Shown: one piece after another, positions 52,209 through 62,310 of the stretch | Layout of the letters: each line of letters begins with the position of its first letter | Position numbering within the stretch: position 1 is the stretch's first letter | Source: Gillisia mitskevichiae | Lineage (GTDB): Bacteria; Bacteroidota; Bacteroidia; Flavobacteriales; Flavobacteriaceae | Direction of reading: 5' to 3' | Assembly (NCBI RefSeq): GCF_003634585.1 | Contig: NZ_RBLG01000007.1 | Span: forward strand, 1 to 64,000 | DNA length: 64,000 nucleotides | Made by a program: the position numbers and the translations under genes | Notes under the pieces: generated by a model | The model's input: only the letters and a program-made list of their open reading frames with translations | What the model was told of the DNA's origin: nothing | Databases searched by the model: none

Positions 52209-53030
52209 ATGAGAATTAAAAATTTATTTATAGCAGTTTTTGCTGTGTTTGTTATGGTTGGTTGTAAAACCAATCCTTTTACTGGAGAGAAAAATTTAAA
52301 CTTTGTTTCTAACGATCAAATATTTCCAGCCGCATTTGCACAATACGATCAATTTTTAGCTGAAAATAAAGTTGTAACAGGCACTTCAGAAGCTAGAATG
52401 GTGAAAAATGTTGGTCAAAAAATAGTTACAGCATCAGAAAGATATTTGAATGCAAATGGTTATCAAGGATATTTGAAAGATTTCGCATGGGAATTTAATT
52501 TAGTAGATGATGAAGCTGTGAATGCTTGGGCAATGCCAGGAGGAAAGGTTGTAGCTTATACAGGTATTTTACCAGTAGCAAAAGATGAAACTGGACTAGC
52601 AGTAGTTATGGCGCATGAGGTTGCTCACGCATTAGCAGATCACGGTGCACAACGTATGAGTGCAGCACAATTACAACAATTAGGAGCAGTTGCAGGAACT
52701 GTGGCATTAAGTGGTAAAAGCGATCAGACTCAACAAATCTTTGCTCAAGCTTACGGATTAGGTTCTCAATTAGGTGTAATGTTGCCTTTTAGTAGAAGTC
52801 ATGAGACGGAAGCAGATAGAATAGGTTTAACATTAATGGCTATTGCAGGATATAATCCAGATGAAGCTGCAGGTCTATGGAGAAGGATGGCAGAACAGAA
52901 TGGGGGACAAGCACCACCTGAGTTTTTAAGTACTCACCCATCTTCTACAACTAGAATTAATAATCTTACACAATGGGCTCCAGCAGCAAGAGCTGAAGCA
53001 GCAAAATATGGTGTAACTTCCTTTAAATAG
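52209..53030 (+). CDS. M48 family metallopeptidase, lipoprotein
   Basis: 273 residues from ATG at 52209 (MRIKNLFIAVFAVFVMVGC), giving a lipobox Cys at 19; the open frame starts 36 bases earlier. Zn site HEVAH in VMAHEVAHALADHG, third ligand Glu in SHETEADRIG, and the C-terminal FLSTHPSSTTRI. It resembles the BepA/LoiP type of envelope-quality-control peptidases. A terminator follows. Confidence 0.9.
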   Translation: MRIKNLFIAVFAVFVMVGCKTNPFTGEKNLNFVSNDQIFPAAFAQYDQFLAENKVVTGTSEARMVKNVGQKIVTASERYLNANGYQGYLKDFAWEFNLVDDEAVNAWAMPGGKVVAYTGILPVAKDETGLAVVMAHEVAHALADHGAQRMSAAQLQQLGAVAGTVALSGKSDQTQQIFAQAYGLGSQLGVMLPFSRSHETEADRIGLTLMAIAGYNPDEAAGLWRRMAEQNGGQAPPEFLSTHPSSTTRINNLTQWAPAARAEAAKYGVTSFK

Positions 53031-53051
53031 GATATTTATTATAACTTTTTG

Positions 53052-53083
53052 AAAAGCCGTTCTTTTAGAACGGCTTTTTTTTT
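53052..53083 (+). terminator. Terminator after the M48 peptidase gene
   Basis: AAAGCCGTTC and GAACGGCTTT form a perfect stem followed by a T run; the next gene starts at 53095. Confidence 0.85.
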
Positions 53084-53094
53084 ATTTTTAAAAA

Positions 53095-54429
53095 ATGAAA
53101 TATCCCCCTAAAGGAAGCAAGAAATTATTAAATGCCTGGGCGTTTTATGATTGGGCCAATTCTGTTTACAGTTTGGTGATCGCTTCAGCAATCTTCCCGA
53201 TTTTCTATGGAGCAATCACAATTGTAAAAGATAGCGATGGCAACATTATAGATGATACTATTAATTTTATGGGGTATAATCTCAATAACGACTCGTTAAT
53301 AAGCTACGTTACTGCTTTGGCGTTTTTGGTGGTTTCTATTTTCAGTCCATTTTTATCTGGGATCTCAGATTACGTGGGGAATAAAAAATCCTTTTTAAAA
53401 TTCTTTTGCTATTTGGGAGCGATTTCATGTATTGGCCTGTTTTGGTTTAGTTTAGATTTTCTATGGTTTGGGTTATTATGCTATTTCTTTGCACTAATAG
53501 GTTTCTGGTCTAGTTTGGTGTTTTATAATTCTTATTTGCCAGATATTGCTTTTCCAGAGCAGCAAGATAAAATTAGCGCCAAAGGTTTTTCATTAGGATA
53601 TATTGGAAGTGTAATACTATTGATCATATGTTTGATAATGATCATGAAATATGAGTGGTTTGGTTTTGAAGATGAAGGTTTACCAACTAGATTATCTTTT
53701 GTGTTAACCGGAATCTGGTGGATAGGATTTAGCCAATATACCTACAAGTATTTACCAAAAGGGAATAAGAAAGAGAAGCTTACTAGGAATGTACTTTTTA
53801 ATGGATTTAAAGAAATAAATAAAATTTGGTTTGCCCTTAAATCTCAGGTTAGACTTAGTAGATATTTAATGGCTTTTTTCACCTATAGTATGGCTGTGCA
53901 AACTATTATGCTTATAGCCACTTATTTTGGAATTGAAGAATTAGATTGGGGAGAACAAGATGCAACCACCGGGTTAATTGTTAGTATCTTATTAATACAA
54001 TTAGTTGCAGTGGTGGGAGCAACTTTAACTTCTAGAATAGCCTTGAAAATCGGAAATATTAAAACCCTTATTTATTTAAATATCTTCTGGATTCTTATAT
54101 GTATTTATGCCTATTTTATAATAACACCACAAGAGTTTTATGTAGCTGCGGCCGCTGTAGGTTTAGTAATGGGTGGAATTCAGGCTTTATCTCGTTCTAC
54201 TTATTCTAAAATGATTCCTGAGAACACCGTAGATACAGCTAGTTATTTTAGTTTTTACGATGTATCGGAAAAGATCGGGATCGTGATTGGGATGTCTATG
54301 TATGGGATAGTAGCTCAAATAACAGGGAGTGTTCGTAATGCTATTCTTTTTCTAATAGTTTTCTTTGTAGCGGGTGTATTCTTGTTGCTGAGAGTTCCTA
54401 AAAATAATGAACCTGTAAAAGTTGACTAA
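53095..54429 (+). CDS. MFS transporter, UMF1 (Atg22-like) type
   Basis: 444 residues, about twelve membrane helices. The start KLLNAWAFYDWANSVYSLVIASAIFPIFY and GLVMGGIQALSRSTYSKMIPEN are the marks of the UMF1 family, which is thought to export small metabolites or amino acids. Substrate unknown. The terminator hairpin begins in its last codons. Confidence 0.87.
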   Translation: MKYPPKGSKKLLNAWAFYDWANSVYSLVIASAIFPIFYGAITIVKDSDGNIIDDTINFMGYNLNNDSLISYVTALAFLVVSIFSPFLSGISDYVGNKKSFLKFFCYLGAISCIGLFWFSLDFLWFGLLCYFFALIGFWSSLVFYNSYLPDIAFPEQQDKISAKGFSLGYIGSVILLIICLIMIMKYEWFGFEDEGLPTRLSFVLTGIWWIGFSQYTYKYLPKGNKKEKLTRNVLFNGFKEINKIWFALKSQVRLSRYLMAFFTYSMAVQTIMLIATYFGIEELDWGEQDATTGLIVSILLIQLVAVVGATLTSRIALKIGNIKTLIYLNIFWILICIYAYFIITPQEFYVAAAAVGLVMGGIQALSRSTYSKMIPENTVDTASYFSFYDVSEKIGIVIGMSMYGIVAQITGSVRNAILFLIVFFVAGVFLLLRVPKNNEPVKVD

Positions 54430-54454
54430 CTCTTACAGGTTCATTATTTTTTTA
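54404..54454. terminator. Terminator overlapping the end of the UMF1 gene
   Basis: AATAATGAACCTGTAA (inside the gene) pairs with TTACAGGTTCATTATT behind the stop codon, followed by a T run. It lies between convergent genes. Confidence 0.8.
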
Positions 54455-54513
54455 ATATAACCTCGATGAAGATTTAAGGTCTTTGCCTTAGGTTTTTTGA
54501 AATATTCGGGAAA

Positions 54514-55245
54514 CTAGTGTTTCGAGATATCACCAGAACCAGATGTTTTAAAATCTTGTTTTTCTGGGTTTCCTTTATATCCTATATCGCCCGAACCAGA
54601 AACACGAGCTTTCAAAGATTCTGATGCATATACTTGGATATCTCCAGATCCCGAAACTGCCGCTTCTACATTTATTGCATTTAAATTGTATGCCATGAAA
54701 TCTCCAGAACCGGTTACTTTACAGCTAAAGTCTTTTGCCTTTCCATTTAGTTTAATATCTCCAGAACCTGTAATAGAGCCCCATAATTGTTTTGCTTCCA
54801 CATTAAGATTAATATCTCCAGACCCAGTAACTCCAATTTTTAGCTCATTAGCCTTTAAGATCCCATTGTTAGAAACATCTCCCGAGCCGGTTACAGAAAG
54901 ACTGCTAATTGTCTCTACAGGAACAGTCACTCGAATAGTCATGTTACGGGATGGGTTTAATGACACATCTTTTTCAACAGAAATTTTGAGCTTTCCATCC
55001 TTAACTTCTGTTAAAATATATTCCTGTAAATTACTTTCTGCATCTACTTTAAGTTTTCCCTCTGTGCCAGATATAATTTGAACATCCATAGAACCTATCA
55101 AGGCAATTTCATCGTAACGGGGAGTGCTACGGGTATCTGAAACCATATTTCCATTCCCATTTATTTTTTTACTCCCCCACCATTGTGCATTCATGTTGGT
55201 GGTGCCTATAAGTATTAGGAATAATAAGATAATTACTTTTTTCAT
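54514..55245 (-). CDS. Head GIN domain (DUF2807) exported protein
   Basis: 243 residues. Signal peptide ending MNAQ. The rest is a repetitive beta-solenoid with seven Gly-Ser-Gly-Asp motifs at about residues 120, 141, 160, 179, 199, 217 and 236, one per ~19-residue turn. This is the putative auto-transporter adhesin head GIN family. It is the last gene of the sigma/anti-sigma operon and is probably surface or periplasmic. Confidence 0.88.
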   Translation of the reverse strand: MKKVIILLFLILIGTTNMNAQWWGSKKINGNGNMVSDTRSTPRYDEIALIGSMDVQIISGTEGKLKVDAESNLQEYILTEVKDGKLKISVEKDVSLNPSRNMTIRVTVPVETISSLSVTGSGDVSNNGILKANELKIGVTGSGDINLNVEAKQLWGSITGSGDIKLNGKAKDFSCKVTGSGDFMAYNLNAINVEAAVSGSGDIQVYASESLKARVSGSGDIGYKGNPEKQDFKTSGSGDISKH

Positions 55246-55270
55246 GATCGTTTTGTTTTAGTTATTTAAA

Positions 55271-56377
55271 TTATTTCTTTTGAAATGTGACACTTGCGTA
55301 GTTGCTTCTTATAATAATGTTACTTGAATTATCAGATTTAATATGATAACCGGAAAAACTTTTTTTGTATGATTCATCATTTTTCTTTTGAACATCTAAT
55401 TCATCTATCCCATCAATACCTCCATAAGTTGATACGATATCGAAATCGAAAGCCTGATCCATTGCATATCCAATTTTCACTCCTGCGTAATTAGATTTAA
55501 TTTTAATATCTCCAGCTCCCTTCATGATCTTATTGATTTCAAGACTTCCATAGTCTAAATTAAGATCTAGAGATTGATAAGCTTGCCCAATTTTAGTGCT
55601 AACATAATCTGCATTTCCATCAAGTTTTCTAACTTTATCTACATTGAGACTTCCATAATCCCCATTGTATTTTAAATATTCTACTTTTCTTATTTTACTT
55701 TTAGAATAATCTGCATTGATATCTAGAGTCTTTGCATCTTCTATTTCAAATTCAGAATAATCTGCATTGATAACTGCATTCTTAACTACTCTAATATGAC
55801 TGTTTCTAGAGTAATCTATGCTAATTTGATTACTACTTCCCAGCAATTCACCAATATCAATACTTCCGTAATCACAATTTATTTGAGCGTTCCCGGTTAA
55901 TTTATCTAGGTAGATATTTCCGTAGTCATTTATTAGGTGCACATTATTTGTTACAGGAGCTTTAATAACATAATTTATCTCCATATTCATATTGTTATTT
56001 TCTCCAAAGATCATATTCCACCATGATCTATTTTCTTCTTCAAAATAAGTTTTAGCACTTACTCCTACAGAAGATTGGTTAAATTTCACATAGATCTCTT
56101 CCAGCTTTTCTTTTACTTTCTGTTCATCATTTCCATTCACTTTTATTACTACTTCAATTTGTACCTTGTTTTTGCTCCAAGTAGTAACATCTATATTTCC
56201 ATAACTATTGTCAATTTTTAGAAGTGCATCTGCAGCTACATCATAGGATTTGGTGATCTTTTTCTCTTTTGTGTGTTTGCCAGAGATTTTATCTATAGCC
56301 GCATCATTTCCATTGAAAGTGGGAACTGCGGGATACATCACTGCGAGGATAAATATGTTATATAATAGTGCTTTCAT
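55271..56377 (-). CDS. DUF4097-like beta-solenoid exported protein
   Basis: 368 residues. A short hydrophobic N-terminus (ALLYNIFILAVMYPAV) acts as signal. Repeating strands with DYG/DYS motifs (INCDYGSIDIGELL, NADYSEFEIEDA, LDYGSLEINKIM) at about 20-residue spacing suggest a solenoid like DUF4097/adhesin-type proteins. Its start overlaps the anti-sigma-like gene by 20 bases, so expression is coupled. Function unknown. Confidence 0.78.
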   Translation of the reverse strand: MKALLYNIFILAVMYPAVPTFNGNDAAIDKISGKHTKEKKITKSYDVAADALLKIDNSYGNIDVTTWSKNKVQIEVVIKVNGNDEQKVKEKLEEIYVKFNQSSVGVSAKTYFEEENRSWWNMIFGENNNMNMEINYVIKAPVTNNVHLINDYGNIYLDKLTGNAQINCDYGSIDIGELLGSSNQISIDYSRNSHIRVVKNAVINADYSEFEIEDAKTLDINADYSKSKIRKVEYLKYNGDYGSLNVDKVRKLDGNADYVSTKIGQAYQSLDLNLDYGSLEINKIMKGAGDIKIKSNYAGVKIGYAMDQAFDFDIVSTYGGIDGIDELDVQKKNDESYKKSFSGYHIKSDNSSNIIIRSNYASVTFQKK

Positions 56378-56924
56378 TTTTGTTGTTTTTTAATTCTTTA
56401 ATTTCTTCAATTTGGGTTAAAACGGTATTTAATAGATCTATACGTTGTTGCAGGTTGGATACCATCGCAAATATTACTCGCCTATCTTTACCACTATCAG
56501 AAAGGTCTACTCTAAGTTTTTTATACTCATTGTCCAATCGTTCCAGTTGTACTAAGGCATCATCAATAATTATTTTTGTTTCTGGAGATTTAGAAGCCTT
56601 CACTTTATCCAGTTCTGCTCTAATAGCTTTTGCATAAAACTCCTGTGTTTCTTTCATCTCGGGAGAAACTGCTGCAAGATCTGCAGGTTTCGCAAGCAAA
56701 TTGGTATTTAACAAACTACCAGCAATTAATATTATAAATACAATACTTGCTGCAATAGCTATCCAAGATTGCCATAAAGTTCTAACATTACTTTCACCGC
56801 TTTTACCATTAAGGTTCCGGGACTCTTTTAATTTCTCGAAAAACCGATCTTCATGACCAATTTCTGGTTCTTCTAGATCGCAGTCTTCGTTTATAAAGAG
56901 TTTATATAATTCCTCATCTTTCAT
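56358..56924 (-). CDS. Putative anti-sigma factor, single-pass membrane protein
   Basis: 188 residues. A cytosolic N-terminus (about 1-48, acidic), one membrane helix (about 50-70, SWIAIAASIVFIILIAGSLL), then a long helical periplasmic part (about 85-185). It lies directly after an ECF sigma gene with an 11-base overlap and before envelope protein genes, which is the usual anti-sigma position. No zinc-binding HxxxCxxC motif is seen, so the family is uncertain. Confidence 0.72.
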   Translation of the reverse strand: MKDEELYKLFINEDCDLEEPEIGHEDRFFEKLKESRNLNGKSGESNVRTLWQSWIAIAASIVFIILIAGSLLNTNLLAKPADLAAVSPEMKETQEFYAKAIRAELDKVKASKSPETKIIIDDALVQLERLDNEYKKLRVDLSDSGKDRRVIFAMVSNLQQRIDLLNTVLTQIEEIKELKNNKNESTII

Positions 56925-57477
56925 TTTCTGATAATATTTTTCTTAATTGTTCTTTTGCTCTAGAGATGGTCGTTCTACAATTAGCAGGGCTTAGTTTAAG
57001 GATGTCACATATTTCTTCATAATCATAGCCATCAATTAAATGAAGTGTAAGAATGACTCTGTAATTTTCTTTAAGGAAATCGAACTTTTTTAAAATATGC
57101 TGAATTTTACAGTTGTTTTCCTCTTCTTCAATTACCCCTATTTCGTCTCCCTCATATATTTCATTCTTAAATTCATCATTATAAGAAACCTGTGCATATT
57201 TTATTCTCTTGTTATATGCATTTATACTAAGGTTTACTACAATTTTCTTGATCCAGGCACCAAATGTTGATTTACCTTCGAACGTATGGATCTTAGAAAA
57301 TGCCTTAATAAATCCCTCTTGCATGATATCTTCTGCTTCCGCAGTATCCTTAACAATTCTCAGAGCGGTATTATACATCGCTTTATAATATTTTTTGTAC
57401 ACTTCTAATTGTGCTCGTTGCTCTTGCTTTTGGCAACGTACAATCAAATCGTCTGTATAAGTAATGGTTGGTGTCAA
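56914..57477 (-). CDS. ECF RNA polymerase sigma factor
   Basis: 187 residues. Region 2 (about 25-95) has YNTALRIVKDTAEAEDIMQEGFIKAF; region 4 (about 125-180) has LKENYRVILTLHLIDGYDYEEICDILKLSPANCRTTISRAKEQLRK. It should direct transcription of an envelope regulon, probably including its own operon. First gene of sigma/anti-sigma/DUF4097-like/GIN, with overlapping ends. Confidence 0.93.
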   Translation of the reverse strand: MTPTITYTDDLIVRCQKQEQRAQLEVYKKYYKAMYNTALRIVKDTAEAEDIMQEGFIKAFSKIHTFEGKSTFGAWIKKIVVNLSINAYNKRIKYAQVSYNDEFKNEIYEGDEIGVIEEEENNCKIQHILKKFDFLKENYRVILTLHLIDGYDYEEICDILKLSPANCRTTISRAKEQLRKILSENER

Positions 57478-57694
57478 GAAATATATATTAAGCTCTTACT
57501 ATAAAGATACCTTAGTTTTTAAATTGTTACAGTTTCTGAAAAAAACTTTCATTTCTTTTAGGTGGCATAACAATTGAATTAACAGATTAAAATACTACCC
57601 GCTAAGTACAGAGGCAGTAGGATTAGACCTTTGCAGAAGATTGTACTTAGATATAAATAATAAACTGTAGTGACAGTTTGACCTAAATAAAGAT

Positions 57695-60145
57695 ATGGCT
57701 AAATCTAAATTATTAAATATTGACAGTTTGTCATTTCAAGGAATCGATGAAGATGCAGAATTAATTCCTTTGATGACCCCAGAAGATGAAGAGGAGATAA
57801 ATAAAGAAGAACTCCCAGAAATATTATCTATACTACCCCTTAGAAACACTGTTTTATTCCCAGGTGTTGTAATACCAATTACTGCAGGAAGGGATGCTTC
57901 TATAAAACTTATTAATGATGCAAATAGCGGTAATAAAGTAATAGGTGTTGTAGCGCAAAAGGATGAAGATGTAGAAAATCCAGGAGTGGACGACATTTAT
58001 AAAACCGGTGTAGTTGCAAGAATTCTAAGGGTGCTTAAAATGCCCGATGGAAATACAACTGTTATCATCCAAGGAAAAAAGCGTTTTAAGATTAAAGAGA
58101 TGATTTCTGAAAAACCTTATATGTCTGCTTCTGTAGACGAAGTTCCAGAAGTTAGACCAGATCTTAAGAATGCTGAGTTTAGTGCAATTATAGAATCTAT
58201 AAAAGATCTTGCGTTGCAGATCATTAAGGGAAGTCCTAATATTCCATCTGAAGCTTCCTTTGCTATAAAGAATATTGAAAGCCCTTCTTTCTTGATCAAT
58301 TTTGTGTCTTCTAACATGAATTTGAGCGTAGAGGAAAAGCAAAAATTATTGAAGACCAATAATTTGAAGAATAGAGCGCTGGATACTTTGAAGTTCATGA
58401 ATGTTGAGAACCAGAAATTGGAACTTAAAAATGTGATTCAAAGTAAGGTACAAAGCGACATGAGTCAGCAGCAACGTGAATATTTCTTACATCAGCAAAT
58501 GAAGACCATCCAAGAAGAGCTTGGTGGCGCTTCTAATGAGGATGAGATGGAAGAAATGCGTGTTCGTGCTAAAAGTAAGAAATGGGACGAAAAAGTTGAA
58601 AAGCACTTTACTAAGGAATTAGCTAAAATGCAGCGAATGAATCCTCAGGTTGCTGAGTATTCAATTCAGAGAAACTATTTAGATCTTTTTCTAGATCTTC
58701 CTTGGGATGAATTCAGTAAAGATAAATTCGATCTGAAACGAGCTAAAAAGATCTTGGATAGAGATCACTATGGTTTAGATGATGTTAAAGAGAGAATTAT
58801 TGAATATCTAGCGGTTTTGAAGCTTAGAAATGATATGAAATCTCCTATTCTTTGTCTTTATGGACCTCCAGGAGTTGGTAAAACTTCTTTAGGAAGATCT
58901 ATTGCAGAAGCTTTAGGGAGGGAATATGTGCGTATTTCTTTAGGTGGATTAAGAGATGAAGCTGAGATAAGAGGTCATAGAAAGACCTATATTGGGGCGA
59001 TGCCTGGAAGAATTATTCAGAGTTTGAAAAAAGCCGGAACTAGTAATCCTGTTTTCGTATTAGATGAAATAGATAAATTATCTAATGGTCATAATGGAGA
59101 TCCATCTTCAGCATTATTAGAAGTTTTGGATCCAGAACAAAATAGTGAGTTTCATGACAATTTCCTGGAAATGGGATTTGATCTTTCTAAGGTAATGTTC
59201 ATTGCAACCGCAAATAGTTTGAGTACCGTTCAACCTGCACTTAGAGATAGAATGGAAATCATTAATGTTACAGGATATACTATAGAAGAAAAGGTTGAGA
59301 TCGCTAAGCAGCATTTATTGCCTAAGCAACTTAAAGAACACGGACTTACTAAGGAGCACATTAAAATTGGAAAAGCACAACTAGAGAAGATCGTTGAAGG
59401 TTATACTAGAGAATCTGGAGTTCGTGGTTTAGAAAAGCAAATTGCTAAGATGGTGCGTTATGCAGCCAAGAACATTGCAATGGAAGATGAGTATGTGGTG
59501 AAGATCACTAATGATGATGTTATTAAAATACTTGGAAGTCCTAGAATGGAGCGCGATAAGTACGAAAATAATGATGTAGCAGGGGTTGTAACTGGATTGG
59601 CTTGGACAAGTGTTGGAGGAGATATATTATTTATTGAATCTATACTTTCTAAGGGAAAAGGGAATTTAAATATTACTGGAAACCTTGGGAAAGTAATGAA
59701 AGAATCTGCCACGATCGCTATGGAATACCTAAAGGCTAATGCTGAGATGTTAGATTTAGATCCTGAAGTGTTTGAGAAATATAATGTGCATATTCATGTG
59801 CCAGAAGGGGCTACTCCAAAAGATGGTCCTAGTGCGGGAATAACCATGCTAACATCATTGGTTTCCTTATTTACTCAGCGTAAGATCAAGAAGAGTCTTG
59901 CAATGACTGGTGAGATCACATTAAGAGGAAAAGTATTGCCAGTTGGAGGAATTAAGGAGAAAATCCTTGCTGCCAAGAGAGCAAGAATTAAGGAAATTAT
60001 TCTTTGCGAAGAAAATAGAAGAGATATAGAGGAAATAAAGGCAGACTACGTGAAAGGTCTTACATTTCATTATGTGAAAGAGATGAAAGATGTTATTGAG
60101 CTTGCTCTTACCAAGGAAAAAGTAGAAAACCCTAAAGTATTATAA
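57695..60145 (+). CDS. lon: ATP-dependent protease Lon
   Basis: 816 residues. The N-terminal substrate domain (about 40-240; [14 protein letters not shown]-like [18 protein letters not shown]), AAA+ domain with [16 protein letters not shown] and [10 protein letters not shown], and the protease domain with catalytic Ser in [11 protein letters not shown] and the later Lys in [13 protein letters not shown]. It degrades misfolded and regulatory proteins. Complete; a terminator follows. Confidence 0.96.
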   Translation: MAKSKLLNIDSLSFQGIDEDAELIPLMTPEDEEEINKEELPEILSILPLRNTVLFPGVVIPITAGRDASIKLINDANSGNKVIGVVAQKDEDVENPGVDDIYKTGVVARILRVLKMPDGNTTVIIQGKKRFKIKEMISEKPYMSASVDEVPEVRPDLKNAEFSAIIESIKDLALQIIKGSPNIPSEASFAIKNIESPSFLINFVSSNMNLSVEEKQKLLKTNNLKNRALDTLKFMNVENQKLELKNVIQSKVQSDMSQQQREYFLHQQMKTIQEELGGASNEDEMEEMRVRAKSKKWDEKVEKHFTKELAKMQRMNPQVAEYSIQRNYLDLFLDLPWDEFSKDKFDLKRAKKILDRDHYGLDDVKERIIEYLAVLKLRNDMKSPILCLYGPPGVGKTSLGRSIAEALGREYVRISLGGLRDEAEIRGHRKTYIGAMPGRIIQSLKKAGTSNPVFVLDEIDKLSNGHNGDPSSALLEVLDPEQNSEFHDNFLEMGFDLSKVMFIATANSLSTVQPALRDRMEIINVTGYTIEEKVEIAKQHLLPKQLKEHGLTKEHIKIGKAQLEKIVEGYTRESGVRGLEKQIAKMVRYAAKNIAMEDEYVVKITNDDVIKILGSPRMERDKYENNDVAGVVTGLAWTSVGGDILFIESILSKGKGNLNITGNLGKVMKESATIAMEYLKANAEMLDLDPEVFEKYNVHIHVPEGATPKDGPSAGITMLTSLVSLFTQRKIKKSLAMTGEITLRGKVLPVGGIKEKILAAKRARIKEIILCEENRRDIEEIKADYVKGLTFHYVKEMKDVIELALTKEKVENPKVL

Positions 60146-60150
60146 GTTCC

Positions 60151-60184
60151 AAACCCTGAAGAAATTCAGGGTTTATCTTTTTTA
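60151..60184 (+). terminator. Terminator after lon
   Basis: AAACCCTGAA and TTCAGGGTTT form a 10-bp stem with a GAAA loop, followed by a T-rich run. Confidence 0.85.
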
Positions 60185-60255
60185 CAATTTAATTTCTGCT
60201 TTATTTATCTTTGGAGTCGATAAGTAATAAGGAGTAACCTTTTAAATCTCACACA

Positions 60256-60957
60256 TTGACAGATCATAAAATTACTATAGCAATAGACGGCTTTTCTTCT
60301 ACAGGTAAAAGTACAGTTGCAAAACAATTAGCTAAAGAATTAAGCTATGTATATGTAGATACTGGTGCCATGTATAGAGCTATTACACTTTATGCTATGC
60401 GCAAAGGTTTCATTACCAAAGATTCTTTTGATACAGATAGCTTAATAAAAGACCTTCCAAATTTAAATTTAAAATTTGCTTTTGAAGCTGCTCGAGGTTT
60501 CGCTGCTATATATTTGAATGATGAAAACATTGAAGATGAGGTTCGCACATTAGAAGTTTCTCAATACGTAAGTAGGGTAGCGGCAGTTTCAGAAGTACGG
60601 GCAAAACTAGTATCTCAACAACAACTAATGGGCCTTGAGAAAGGAGTGGTAATGGATGGGAGAGATATTGGAACCGTTGTGTTTCCAAATGCTGAATTAA
60701 AGATCTTTATGACAGCAACTGCAGAAGAAAGAGCAAAGCGCCGATTTAAGGAAATGAAACAAAAAGGGCAAGAGGTGAGCTATGATGAGGTTCTTAAAAA
60801 TGTAGAAGAGAGAGATCATTTAGATACCACTAGAGAAGACTCTCCTTTAGTAAAGGCCGAAGATGCTATAGAAATTGATAACTCTTCATTAAGCTTGGAC
60901 GAGCAGTTTAACACCTTGCTCAATATTTCTAATGAGGTTATAGCTAAGCAAAACTAA
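60256..60957 (+). CDS. cmk: Cytidylate kinase
   Basis: 233 residues. P-loop DGFSSTGKSTVAKQLA at the N-terminus, YVDTGAMYRAITLYA, MDGRDIGTVVFPNAELKIFM and DHLDTTREDSPL are all typical. It phosphorylates CMP and dCMP. The only start that fits is TTG at 60256, 9 codons before the P-loop; no in-frame ATG lies between the preceding stop and the P-loop. The usual rpsA partner is displaced by an MFS gene. Confidence 0.92.
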   Translation: MTDHKITIAIDGFSSTGKSTVAKQLAKELSYVYVDTGAMYRAITLYAMRKGFITKDSFDTDSLIKDLPNLNLKFAFEAARGFAAIYLNDENIEDEVRTLEVSQYVSRVAAVSEVRAKLVSQQQLMGLEKGVVMDGRDIGTVVFPNAELKIFMTATAEERAKRRFKEMKQKGQEVSYDEVLKNVEERDHLDTTREDSPLVKAEDAIEIDNSSLSLDEQFNTLLNISNEVIAKQN

Positions 60958-60972
60958 AACTTGCGAAGCTGA

Positions 60973-62139
60973 ATGACTGAGGCTAAACTTCCTAATTCAT
61001 TATTATATTTAATGGCTGTTGGAGCGGGATTGGTAGTTGCCAATAACTACTATAATCAACCCCTTCTAAATCTTATTTCAGAAACTTATCAGGTTAAGGA
61101 AACAGCTGTAAGTAATATTCCTTTATTTACTCAAATAGGATATGCCCTAGGATTATTATTTATAATTCCGCTTGGAGATAAATTTCCCAGAAAGAAACTT
61201 ATTCTTATAGATTTTATTGCAATTGTCATCAGTCTACTGGCAGCTGCATTAGCGCCATCTTTATTAATTCTTACTATCGCCAGTTTTTTTATTGGTTTTT
61301 CTTCAGTAGTTCCTCAACTCTTTGTTCCAATGGCTGCACAATTAGCTTCAGAAGAAAGGAAAGGAAGAGCTATAGGAATTGTGATGAGCGGACTGCTAAT
61401 TGGAATCTTAGGAAGTAGATTTATTAGCGGTATGGTAGGGGAGTATCTTGGTTGGAGAGCTATGTATTTTATTGCTACAGGAATTATGCTTATCTATTGG
61501 TTGTTGCTTAAATATAAGTTGCCAGAACTAGCTCCAGACTTTAGAGGAACTTATGCACAACTTATGAGATCAATAGTGCATTACTTTAAATCTGAAAGTT
61601 CGGTACGCTTAGCCGCCGTAAGAGGAGGATTAGGATTTGCAGGATTCAGTGCTTTTTGGACCACTTTGGTTTTTCTAATGGAGGATTCATTTAATTATGG
61701 AAGCGCCATTACAGGTGCATTTGGGATTCTTGGAATTGGAGGAGCACTTGCCGCTACAGTTATGGGAAAACTTAGTGATAGGATGAATAAAAATAGGCTA
61801 ATCACCATATCTACTATTTTAATGATCATAGCTTGGGGAATATTCGTGTTTTCCGGTAGTTCTATTATAGGCTTAATAATAGGAGTGATCTTGATAGATA
61901 TGGGATTACAATCTTTACATATTACAAATCAGAACATCATCTTTTCTAAAAATCAAGATGCACGAAATAGGATTAATACAATTTATATGGTAGGGTATTT
62001 TATTGGTGGTGCTTTAGGGACCATTTCTGGTGCTTATGCGTGGCAGGAATTTGGTTGGACAGGGGTTGCTACACTGGGAATGATCTACTCTATTCTTATT
62101 TTATTATTTCATTTTTCATTTAAAAATTCAGTTTCATAA
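60973..62139 (+). CDS. MFS transporter
   Basis: 388 residues with about twelve membrane helices. The A-motif loop is GDKFPRKKLILIDF after helix 2, and GRAIGIVMSGLLIGILGSRFISG is typical of drug/sugar efflux-type members. Substrate unknown. It follows cmk by 15 bases and is followed by the rpsA promoter, so it probably shares the cmk transcript. Confidence 0.85.
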   Translation: MTEAKLPNSLLYLMAVGAGLVVANNYYNQPLLNLISETYQVKETAVSNIPLFTQIGYALGLLFIIPLGDKFPRKKLILIDFIAIVISLLAAALAPSLLILTIASFFIGFSSVVPQLFVPMAAQLASEERKGRAIGIVMSGLLIGILGSRFISGMVGEYLGWRAMYFIATGIMLIYWLLLKYKLPELAPDFRGTYAQLMRSIVHYFKSESSVRLAAVRGGLGFAGFSAFWTTLVFLMEDSFNYGSAITGAFGILGIGGALAATVMGKLSDRMNKNRLITISTILMIIAWGIFVFSGSSIIGLIIGVILIDMGLQSLHITNQNIIFSKNQDARNRINTIYMVGYFIGGALGTISGAYAWQEFGWTGVATLGMIYSILILLFHFSFKNSVS

Positions 62140-62157
62140 AACAGAGTTCTCAAATAT

Positions 62158-62187
62158 TTGAATATAATAAAATAAGTTGTATTTTTG
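62158..62187 (+). promoter_or_regulatory. Promoter of rpsA
   Basis: TTG at 62158-62160, exactly 19 bases, then TATTTTTG at 62180-62187, a strong Bacteroidota promoter. It leaves a leader of about 115 bases before the ATG, long enough for translational autoregulation, though no known leader motif was recognised. Confidence 0.75.
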
Positions 62188-62310
62188 CACTCCTTTTTAG
62201 ATAAAGAAATGGAAATAGAAAAGGGTTGAAAATCAAATATATAATCACTTCTGTGTTTAATTATCTGAAATTTCCATAAAGAACATAGAATACAAATATT
62301 ACAATCAGCA

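Noticed and set aside
54686-55081. 131-residue plus-strand open frame with repeated SPEPV
   Set aside because: The repeat is the reverse complement of the GSGD turns in the GIN-domain gene, not an independent protein.
57736-59712. Several minus-strand open frames inside lon
   Set aside because: Antisense to an intact lon with all catalytic motifs.
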